A model generated the notes under the pieces. The model saw only the letters and a list, made by a program, of their open reading frames with translations. It made no database searches and was not told where the DNA came from. A DNA stretch of 64,000 nucleotides from Paenilisteria rustica (GTDB lineage: Bacteria > Bacillota > Bacilli > Lactobacillales > Listeriaceae): the NCBI RefSeq assembly GCF_013820765.1, contig NZ_JABJVM010000003.1:1-64000 (forward strand), written 5' to 3'. Made by a program: the position numbers and the translations under genes. Each line of letters opens with the position of its first letter. Position 1 is the first letter of the stretch. Positions 57,526 to 64,000 of this stretch are shown piece after piece.

Positions 57526-58512
57526 TTAGATGTCTCCTGTGCGCATTAAATAGAGGAAGTACGGCGCGCCAACGATGGCCATAATGATTCCTGCGGGTAT
57601 GTCGAGCGGTGCAAAAAGGGAGCGCCCAATCGTGTCTGCTGCGAGTAAAACGAGGGCGCCGAGAACCATACTCATCGGGATGAGGCGCCAATAATTCGAG
57701 CCGACTAGAAAGCGCGCCATGTGTGGCACGACAAGGCCTACGAAGCCGAGCAGTCCGACGATGGAAACCGAGATTGCCGCTAGGTACACCGCGATAATCG
57801 ATAGAATAATGCGCGTCTGATTCATTTTTTCACCAAGATTTACTGCGATATCATCACCGAGACTCAAGATATTGGCTTTTCGAATGAAGAGAATCGCAAA
57901 AATCCAACCGATTATGGAGTAAGGAAGGAGCAGTTGAACGTCGCCGATTCCTTTTGCAGCAAGGCTTCCGTTCATCCATTGTACGACGGCGGGTAATCGG
58001 TCGCTATACAGAATCGAGAGCAGACCGATGATTCCGCCCATAATCGCGTTGACGGCAACTCCGGACAGGATGATGCGCATCGGTGAAATTTTGCCATTTT
58101 TCCAAGCGAGCGCGTAGACAATCACGACCGCGACAAGCCCGCCAATCATGCCAGCAATCGGTGCAAAACTGCCAAGGTTCGGGAAAAGGAGTACGATGGC
58201 CAAAACGGTGACGGCGGCTCCGCTGGAAACCCCGGTTAAACCAGGATCTGCTAGTGGATTGCGCATCACAGCTTGCAAAAAAGCTCCGGATACGGCGAGA
58301 TTAGTACCGACAATGACGGCGATGAGGACACGCGGAATCCGCAAATTCCATAAAATTGTTTGGGATAACTCGGCGCCTTCGCCAAATAAAGTACGGACGC
58401 TTTCTATTGGAGCGATGTGAATACTTCCGACGCCAACTGCAACAATCATTGCGACAACAAGCAAAATGGATGTCGTCCCGATGATAAACCAGCTTCTTTG
58501 TTGACGTTCCAT
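57526..58512 (-). CDS. FecCD-type haem/siderophore ABC permease (IsdF-like)
   Basis: 328 residues, about 9-10 transmembrane segments. FecCD signatures: RIPRVLIAVIVGTNLAVSGAFLQAVMRNPLADPGLTGVSSGA, LSGVAVNAIMG and GFVGLVVPHMARFLVGSNYW. It carries haem across the membrane together with the lipoprotein encoded just upstream (1-nt gap). No ATPase gene is in the cluster, so the motor must come from another locus, such as FhuC-type. Confidence 0.94.
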   Translation of the reverse strand: MERQQRSWFIIGTTSILLVVAMIVAVGVGSIHIAPIESVRTLFGEGAELSQTILWNLRIPRVLIAVIVGTNLAVSGAFLQAVMRNPLADPGLTGVSSGAAVTVLAIVLLFPNLGSFAPIAGMIGGLVAVVIVYALAWKNGKISPMRIILSGVAVNAIMGGIIGLLSILYSDRLPAVVQWMNGSLAAKGIGDVQLLLPYSIIGWIFAILFIRKANILSLGDDIAVNLGEKMNQTRIILSIIAVYLAAISVSIVGLLGFVGLVVPHMARFLVGSNYWRLIPMSMVLGALVLLAADTIGRSLFAPLDIPAGIIMAIVGAPYFLYLMRTGDI

Positions 58513-58513
58513 C

Positions 58514-59479
58514 TTATTTGTAGAGAATGTCTTTCAGCTGCTCTAGACCAGTTGTCGCGTTGGCAAGGGATGCATAGCCGAAAATATCATAATCGAGCGC
58601 TTGAACTTTGTCATTTTTGAAAGCATTTAATTTTTCCCAAGCGCCGTTTTTCTTCACATCTGCTTTGAATTGCGTCAAGGCTGCGTTGGCATCTCCGTGC
58701 GATACGAGTAGAATCGCGTCCGGATTGGCAGCCGTCACGTCTTCCATATTTAGTGGTACATAGGATTCTTCCGTTTTCATTGTTTCGGTGACGATATTCT
58801 TCGCTTTCACCGTTTTCACGAGGCTGCCGATGTAGGTTGTGTCATTCATCAGCATGAATGAGCTGCCAGTTCCGAACAAAATCATCACTTTTGGCGCGGT
58901 TTTATCTGGAATCGAGGCGACGATTTTATCTTCGTCTTTTTGTAGTTTTGTGAGGTATGTAGTCGTCGCTTTTTCTTTATCAAACGCTGTGCCAAGAACC
59001 TCTAGCGATACTTTTAGATCAGGATAAGAGTCGGTCGGCAAGTATGCGCCTTTTAGATTGATTTGGCTGATTTTCTTGTCGATGCTAGCTTTGATGGACT
59101 CGGAACCGATGACTAAATCCGGATTCAGACTGGCGATTTTTTCAACATCGGGCTCAACGGCAGAACCGATTTTTGGAATATCTGTAAAATTGTCTGGAAG
59201 TTTGTGCGTAGTGCTCGGAATACCGACGGGCGTGATTCCTGCTATATCAAGCATTTCTGTTACGGAAACAGAAGTTGCGACGACATTTTTGGCGGGTTCA
59301 GTTGGGAATTGTGCCGCGAGTGTCTTGATTTGTGCGGTTTCTGTTTTAGATTTCACTGGCGCCGTGTTACCGTGCCCTGATGTCTCGACCTCAGCTTTCG
59401 TGGTTTCATCTGCTGTACCGCACCCAGCTAAGGCTAAAGCCGATACGGTTACTATACTAAAAACTAATTTCTTCATCAT
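58514..59479 (-). CDS. Haem ABC transporter substrate-binding lipoprotein (IsdE-like)
   Basis: 321 residues. Lipoprotein signal with lipobox LAGC, Cys20 (if the first of two adjacent Met codons is used). Class III binding-protein fold: VVATSVSVTEMLDIAGITPVGIPST, KIGSAVEPDVEKIASLNPDLVIG. Met76 in VTEML and His261 in LLVSHGD occupy the places of the Met/His haem ligands of Staphylococcus IsdE. A Fur box lies just upstream. It hands haem to the permease encoded next. Confidence 0.92.
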   Translation of the reverse strand: MMKKLVFSIVTVSALALAGCGTADETTKAEVETSGHGNTAPVKSKTETAQIKTLAAQFPTEPAKNVVATSVSVTEMLDIAGITPVGIPSTTHKLPDNFTDIPKIGSAVEPDVEKIASLNPDLVIGSESIKASIDKKISQINLKGAYLPTDSYPDLKVSLEVLGTAFDKEKATTTYLTKLQKDEDKIVASIPDKTAPKVMILFGTGSSFMLMNDTTYIGSLVKTVKAKNIVTETMKTEESYVPLNMEDVTAANPDAILLVSHGDANAALTQFKADVKKNGAWEKLNAFKNDKVQALDYDIFGYASLANATTGLEQLKDILYK

Positions 59480-59503
59480 CTCATGGAGACCCCCTTTATT
59501 TTT

Positions 59504-59530
59504 AATTGATAGTGATAATCATTATCAATT
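59504..59530 (-). promoter_or_regulatory. Fur box
   Basis: The core GATAGTGATAATCATTATC (59508-59526) matches the 19-bp Fur consensus at 18 of 19 positions, and the flanking AATT...AATT extends the symmetry to 27 bp. It lies 25-51 nt before the lipoprotein start, so the haem set should be repressed by iron-loaded Fur. Confidence 0.94.
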
Positions 59531-59597
59531 AAAAGGAGTATACCAAATTTGGTTTTGTTTGGCAAGGTGTTATCGAAAAAGAGGAGTTGCCAATTAT

Positions 59598-59648
59598 ATC
59601 GAGCCGTGATATATTATAAACATCAAATACATCGAGGTGTGATATATT
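59598..59648 (+). promoter_or_regulatory. Direct repeats before the padR-like gene
   Basis: ATCGAGCCGTGATATATT (59598-59615) and ATCGAGGTGTGATATATT (59631-59648) match at 16 of 18 positions with 33-nt spacing, about three helical turns. The second contains the ribosome site. They are candidate autoregulatory PadR operators. Confidence 0.55.
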
Positions 59649-59649
59649 T

Positions 59650-59985
59650 ATGGATGAAAAATTAATAAAAACCTATGTTCCGATGACGGAGACGGCCTTT
59701 TATATTTTGCTATCATTAATGCGACCGAAGCACGGCTATGCAATCACAGATAACGTGAAAAATATGACGAAAAACCGTATTGTTTTGGGACCAGGAACAA
59801 TTTATGGTAGCCTGTCGAAAATGAAAAAAGATCAACTAGTTACGATTATTCAAGAAGAAAAAAACCGGAAAATCTATCAAATTACGGAACTCGGCAAACA
59901 AGTTCTTGGGATGGAAAAATCGCGTATTGAGGAACTATATAGGAATTCTAGGGAGGCGAGCGAGTGTGACGAAGAAGGTATTTAA
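59650..59985 (+). CDS. PadR-family transcriptional regulator
   Basis: 111 residues. PadR winged helix: ETAFYILLSLMRPKHGYAITDNVKNMT, then VLGPGTIYGSLSKMKKDQLV as recognition helix and IIQEEKNRKIYQITELGKQVL as wing. A short C-terminal dimer helix makes it a subfamily-2 protein. It is cytoplasmic and normally represses its own operon. The last 20 nt overlap the next gene. Confidence 0.93.
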   Translation: MDEKLIKTYVPMTETAFYILLSLMRPKHGYAITDNVKNMTKNRIVLGPGTIYGSLSKMKKDQLVTIIQEEKNRKIYQITELGKQVLGMEKSRIEELYRNSREASECDEEGI

Positions 59986-60502
59986 ATTCATTACAGTGGA
60001 TAATGTGGAAAAAGAAGAAGCGTTTTTGGAAGAAATGGCGAATAAGGGGTGGTTTTTCAGTAAGTATGCTTCATTACGGTACCATTTTGAACAAGGAGAG
60101 CCGGCTGAATACACATATTGTATTGATTACAAGGAAAATGTAGGTGACGAGGAGGAGTATTTGGGACTATTCGAGGACGCAGGATGGGAGCACGTGTATG
60201 CGTATCCAATTTTGAATGGTAGGTGGATGTATTTTAGGAAAGAGGTGAAGGAAGGCGCGCCGAAAGAAGCCATTTTCACAGACGATGCTTCCATGGTGGC
60301 GCTTTGGAAAACAATACGTTCGCGGTGGACTCGGTTTGGCGGGAGTGTAATCTTGATGCTAATCGCCGTGGGAATCGCCACCTTACTTACTTCAACGTAT
60401 CTGATTGGAAGTATTTTCACGTTTGCGGTAGCGCTACTTCTCATCGTCCTCTACGGCAAAATGTACATTAGGATAACGCGAAAAATCAAGCTCAGAAGTT
60501 AG
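59966..60502 (+). CDS. DUF2812 membrane protein
   Basis: 178 residues from GTG 59966, which has GGGAGG 9 nt upstream. The N-terminal ~110 residues are a DUF2812 domain (EEAFLEEMANKGWFFSKY, FEDAGWEHVYAYPILNGRWMYFRK), followed by two membrane helices (~125-165). DUF2812 genes commonly sit behind padR genes. The function is unknown, probably a membrane stress sensor or effector controlled by its PadR partner. It meets the AraC gene tail to tail with a 4-nt overlap. Confidence 0.88.
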   Translation: MTKKVFKFITVDNVEKEEAFLEEMANKGWFFSKYASLRYHFEQGEPAEYTYCIDYKENVGDEEEYLGLFEDAGWEHVYAYPILNGRWMYFRKEVKEGAPKEAIFTDDASMVALWKTIRSRWTRFGGSVILMLIAVGIATLLTSTYLIGSIFTFAVALLLIVLYGKMYIRITRKIKLRS

Positions 60503-61466
60503 CGTTCATCCCGAAATTGCTTTGGAGTCATGCCATAATGGCGCTTAAACTGCTTGAAAAAGAAACTGGGCGAGGCGTAGCCAATCTCTTCGGCGATATC
60601 GACAAGCTTGTTATCCGTATACGCGAGTAGGTGCGTTGCGTGATGGAGCTTTTGCTTGGAAACGAGCTCCGTCCATGTCTTCCCAGTCTCTTTTCGCAAT
60701 TTATTACTCAAATAATTCTTATTAAAACCGAACTCCTGCGCCATTTTTACGAGCGTAACCGTCTTGTAATTCCTCTCAATATACTCAAGCATCGGAAATA
60801 GCGCCGAATTATCAGCAATACGAGCTTGATAGGCTTTATTTTGATGAAAAACACGCGCCAGCTCCATAAAAATAAGCGCCAGATATTGCTTCATCATCTC
60901 GCTAGAATAATCTTTCGGATCGAAAAATTCAGTGAGCATCATCTTCGTAATATGCTGCAATTGCTCATTTTCCTCAGCATCAAAGCGGATAAAATGATCT
61001 TTTGTATTACTTGATAAGGCGGCGGAAAGCAAGAAGTCCGAAACAATACTTTTATTGCTCTCCAACGTCTTAATAAAAGTCGTTTTAATCGTTTCACTAC
61101 GAAAAATCACATTTAGCAAAATATCATTTTCGCCCATTTCGGCAATACTATGACTCGTATTTTGGTCAAATAAACAGAATTGCCCAGCGCTAAATTGATA
61201 TTCTTCACCATTAATCACCTGCTTGGAGACGCCTGAATAAATATAATTCAGCTCAATAAATTGATGCGTATGCTCTGGCATCGGGGCAAAACGATGATGT
61301 TTACTAATGAAAATATCACCCTGCTCAAAAAAGGCGAATCGGGCATCACAATTTTATCTTTTCGCGTCTGCAGCTGGACGTCATTAATATTTTGATGGTC
61401 CAATACTTGCCGTTTTTCAATAGCATCATACGCACGTAAATACTGATCTAATTGCTGAAAATTCAT
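60499..61466 (-). pseudogene. AraC-family regulator with a single-base frameshift
   Basis: The N-terminal frame starts at 61466 (NFQQLDQYLRAYDAIEKRQ) and runs to ~61327. The rest continues in another frame from there to 60499. Adding one base to the T6 run on the minus strand (A6 at 61327-61332) would give MPDSPFFEQGDIFISKHHRF and a continuous ~322-residue protein: cupin sensor (HTHQFIELNYIYSG) plus two-helix AraC domain (MAQEFGFNKNYLSNKLRKETG, IAEEIGYASPSFFFKQFKRHYG). It follows the glycosidase gene by 18 nt and probably controlled it. It is either a true mutation or a homopolymer sequencing error. Confidence 0.85.
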
Positions 61467-61484
61467 GACCGAATCGCGCTCCTT

Positions 61485-63053
61485 TTATAAATGATATTTG
61501 CGAATAAAGTAGGCCGGGGTACAGCTCCACGCATGACAATAAGAATTAATGAGGTGACTTCCATATGGCGAAAACGACAAATCATCCGGTTTGAAAAGCT
61601 CCCAAAACGTGTCGGCGCCTTGATGCAACATATCGCCCCAATAACCGACGAGCACTTGCTTAGCGGCTTCTTTATCTCCAACTTTGAGCCAAGCAGCTAC
61701 TAGAAAATGATACGCAAACGGTGTTGTCAGCCCGATTTCTGGCGAATACTCGGCTGTCCGTCGCAACAAATCCCGTGCTTCCTCATCTGGCAAAACACCT
61801 GCCATGACCATCCAAATTTGACTATGCCACGCTATTTGTTTCTCGGGACCGCTTACAAACAGTTTTTGCGACGGGTCCCAAAGATATTTTTTCGCGGCAA
61901 ATGTCACTTTTTCAAGTAGATCAGAAAGCCAAGATTTTTCATCAGAATCTAGTATTTCCGCTAACGAAATTGCCTGTTTCAACGTGAAAATGAGGAGTCC
62001 TTGCACAGATGCTTGCTTTGTTAGCGCTTCATTCCAGTCCACAAAAGCCCACCAATACGGCTGTTCCACGGCTAAATAGTTCGCATCCAACAACTGTTGC
62101 GCAAATCGAATCTGGTTCAGCGCCACAGGCCACAACTCCGTCAACGTCTCCAAATCCCTAGTTGCCTCATAATAGTCATGTAACGTCGTCGCGAAATAAA
62201 GCGCATAATCCACCAAATACGTATCATCCGGAATCGGCTCCGGCTCAATAAACAAATTCGCGGCCACGCGCCCATCCGCATCCGTAAGCCCTGCAAACAA
62301 ATACAAACAGCGCTTCACCAAATCCCGGTTATCAAACGTTTCATAGTTTGTCTGCGCTTGCAAATACAAATCCCCGAGCCACAAACGCCGATCCCGCTTC
62401 GGTCCATCCTCGAAAACATCCTGCATGCAATCCGCCAACGTCTTCACGCTCACCCGATCTAAAGCCTGAAAAAAGTCACTCGTATCCGGGGCAACTTTTA
62501 ACATCGCCCGATCCGCCGAACTTACCGTCTTTATTTTAACATGTTGTAGCGCGACTTTATACTTCGGCGACGAATCAATCACGTCAATTTTCAAATAGCG
62601 AAAACTGTAGCGCCTCGTCAGCGTCAAATCACGCGGTAAAATATCGATATGATAATACTCCTCCTGAAGCCACGATTTACTCAACCAACCATCATAATTT
62701 GTAAATGGTTCCGCGACTTCCACTGGCATTTCTCCAAACGTAAACTTGAGGTATAGCGGCGCGTCAGGTGGGCTCCCAACAGGCACCAGCGCAAGGCTCG
62801 GAAACCCAACGACATGCTCCCCGAAGTCAAGAATCACGCTATCCCCTTGACCAAGTAAGACCCGACCTAACTCTGAAATCGGCGCCACATCGCGGACTTT
62901 CCACCCATGAATCGCTTGTTCATCCGCCACGACCTCTACTATCGATTTCGCCGCGATATCCCGATGCAATAACGGTTTTCGAAACGCCTCAGCCTTCGCC
63001 AAAAACGCCTTATTTTTCACAATCACAACATTCTCATTGACCTGCATATTCAT
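61485..63053 (-). CDS. GH78-like alpha-L-rhamnosidase
   Basis: 522 residues, no signal peptide, so a cytoplasmic enzyme; GAAAGAGG 8 nt before the ATG. A beta-sandwich N-terminal part (DSVILDFGEHVVGFPSLAL, YSFRYLKIDV) precedes an (alpha/alpha)6 barrel with EDGPKRDRRLWLGD, the GH78 acid-residue motif, and TDADGRVAANLF, WWAFVDWNE and GADTFWELF. It is short for GH78 (often 700-1000) and lacks the extra N-terminal carbohydrate module. Next to a GPH transporter and an AraC gene, it should cleave imported rhamnosides. Confidence 0.85.
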   Translation of the reverse strand: MNMQVNENVVIVKNKAFLAKAEAFRKPLLHRDIAAKSIVEVVADEQAIHGWKVRDVAPISELGRVLLGQGDSVILDFGEHVVGFPSLALVPVGSPPDAPLYLKFTFGEMPVEVAEPFTNYDGWLSKSWLQEEYYHIDILPRDLTLTRRYSFRYLKIDVIDSSPKYKVALQHVKIKTVSSADRAMLKVAPDTSDFFQALDRVSVKTLADCMQDVFEDGPKRDRRLWLGDLYLQAQTNYETFDNRDLVKRCLYLFAGLTDADGRVAANLFIEPEPIPDDTYLVDYALYFATTLHDYYEATRDLETLTELWPVALNQIRFAQQLLDANYLAVEQPYWWAFVDWNEALTKQASVQGLLIFTLKQAISLAEILDSDEKSWLSDLLEKVTFAAKKYLWDPSQKLFVSGPEKQIAWHSQIWMVMAGVLPDEEARDLLRRTAEYSPEIGLTTPFAYHFLVAAWLKVGDKEAAKQVLVGYWGDMLHQGADTFWELFKPDDLSFSPYGSHLINSYCHAWSCTPAYFIRKYHL

Positions 63054-63068
63054 CCAAAAAACCTCTTT

Positions 63069-64000
63069 CTAATCCTCCAACAAACGCGCATCAAGCTCTT
63101 TGCGAATCTCCGGATACAATTTATCTAACTTATAAAATGACATAATGACCATCGAAAGCACCACCAAAATAGCTGGAATCACGAGATAATTCAATTTTAT
63201 CGCTAGCAAGGCGTCCGAACTTTGCGTTGTATTCGTCGCATAATGCCCCCAAGTCAAAATCACACCCGAAATCGCGCCAGCCACCGCCATCGCCACTTTT
63301 CCGATAAAGCCATTGACCGCCGAAAGCACACCGGCCGCACTCACGCCAGATTTCCACTCACCGTAATCAACTGGATCTGCCTGCATCGAGAAATAAATAC
63401 TCTGCCGAAGCCCGTGTCCAAGCGCCGCGACAACCGATCCAATCAATAATCCCGTCACATTCACATTCGCAAAAATCATAATCGCCAGCCCCAGCAAATT
63501 CGCCACGCTACCAATCATAAATACGCTCCGCTTCAACATCCGACTCGAGAAAAACGGCGTAACTATCGTCCCAACCATCGGAACCATCGAGCCAATCCCA
63601 GCCACCACAATCGCCAAATCCGGCCGACCAACATTATACGTATAATAGTAGATAAGCGAACCTTGCATAAAGAAATACGAACCCCACATAAACAAAATAT
63701 TCACCGCAAAAATGTACCATGGCTTATTCCCCTTAAGTGCAAGGAAAGTCTGCTTCACTGTTACTTTTTCAAGCTTCATCTTCACTTTTTCCTCCACATT
63801 TCGGAAGGTGAAAAAGAAGAGCAATGTCCCAACTACTGCAAAAATTACCATCGTCCAAAAGAAGCCCTGGGACTTAGAGCCACCACCGAGTAACCCGACT
63901 AATGGCAATGTCAGTACACTAACAATCGTCGCGCCAACAAAAGCAAAAATCATTCGTGTCGTCGCCAAAATCGTCCGTTCATTCGCATCGCTCGTTAAGC
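63069..64000 (-). CDS. GPH-family sugar:cation symporter (5' end outside window)
   Basis: The frame runs to the window edge (LTSDANERTILATTRM at the start of what is visible), the conserved loop of glycoside-pentoside-hexuronide symporters (MelB/XynP/UidB). About 310 residues and 8-9 membrane segments are visible, including WYIFAVNILFMWGSYFFMQGS and QADPVDYGEWKSGVSAAGVL, the hallmark GPH loop. It imports an oligosaccharide or glycoside with a cation. It is upstream in the same operon as the GH78-like gene, 15 nt away. Confidence 0.92.
   Translation of the reverse strand, partial: LTSDANERTILATTRMIFAFVGATIVSVLTLPLVGLLGGGSKSQGFFWTMVIFAVVGTLLFFFTFRNVEEKVKMKLEKVTVKQTFLALKGNKPWYIFAVNILFMWGSYFFMQGSLIYYYTYNVGRPDLAIVVAGIGSMVPMVGTIVTPFFSSRMLKRSVFMIGSVANLLGLAIMIFANVNVTGLLIGSVVAALGHGLRQSIYFSMQADPVDYGEWKSGVSAAGVLSAVNGFIGKVAMAVAGAISGVILTWGHYATNTTQSSDALLAIKLNYLVIPAILVVLSMVIMSFYKLDKLYPEIRKELDARLLED

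Overview
The window is Firmicute DNA of moderate to low GC. Its content points to the Listeriaceae, most likely a Listeria sensu lato species: internalin-like LRR proteins, secreted proteins built from Listeria-type Ig modules, a WxL-interacting (DUF916/DUF3324) protein, a multidomain GH18 chitinase of ChiB layout, several PrfA-like Crp/Fnr regulators and IsdE-type haem uptake. This assignment is an inference from protein families, not from a marker gene. The window is dominated by accessory, surface-directed functions.

Regions: (1) 1-17156, surface locus A. It holds the end of a giant Ig-repeat protein, a DUF4352 lipoprotein, a UDP-sugar dehydrogenase, four glycosyltransferase genes, a coiled-coil protein, three GSSKGG alpha/beta-hydrolase genes (one split from its Ig-like domain), a TagGH/Wzm-Wzt-like ABC exporter and a Crp/Fnr regulator. 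(2) 17345-22481, a bacterial nitric oxide synthase, a DUF4064-like membrane protein, a DedA protein and three more Crp/Fnr regulators. (3) 22574-36396, surface locus B. It repeats the opening order of locus A (Ig-repeat protein, DUF4352 lipoprotein, UDP-sugar dehydrogenase) and also ends with a Crp/Fnr gene, but its polymer machinery is of the Wzx/Wzy type (initiating phosphotransferase, WecG/TagA transferase, chain-length regulator, BY-kinase, flippase, polymerase). (4) 36415-43604, a Tn3-type transposase scar, a RelBE-like toxin-antitoxin pair under a 46-bp perfect palindrome, a chitinase behind a sigma-54-type promoter, a DUF1433 lipoprotein/lipase/helical-protein module that resembles a type VII secretion toxin-immunity set, and an aldo/keto reductase. 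(5) 43630-52859 (minus strand), a tandemly amplified cassette of a beta-helix protein plus an LRR protein. Three LRR genes survive, but only one intact beta-helix gene and two 3' scars of it. (6) 53084-56998, an exported deaminase-fold protein, a WxL-locus remnant and MazEF. (7) 57004-59530, a Fur-boxed haem uptake set. (8) 59650-64000, a PadR/DUF2812 pair and a probable rhamnoside-use operon whose AraC regulator carries a frameshift.

How it may work together: loci A and B look like two parallel systems. Each pairs one secreted Ig-fibre protein and one small lipoprotein with its own negatively charged polysaccharide, one exported by an ABC transporter and the other by Wzx/Wzy, and each is closed by its own PrfA-like regulator. 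I regard this paired architecture, and the GSSKGG hydrolase family inside locus A, as the strongest candidates for an undescribed system. The link between protein and polymer is inferred from gene order only.
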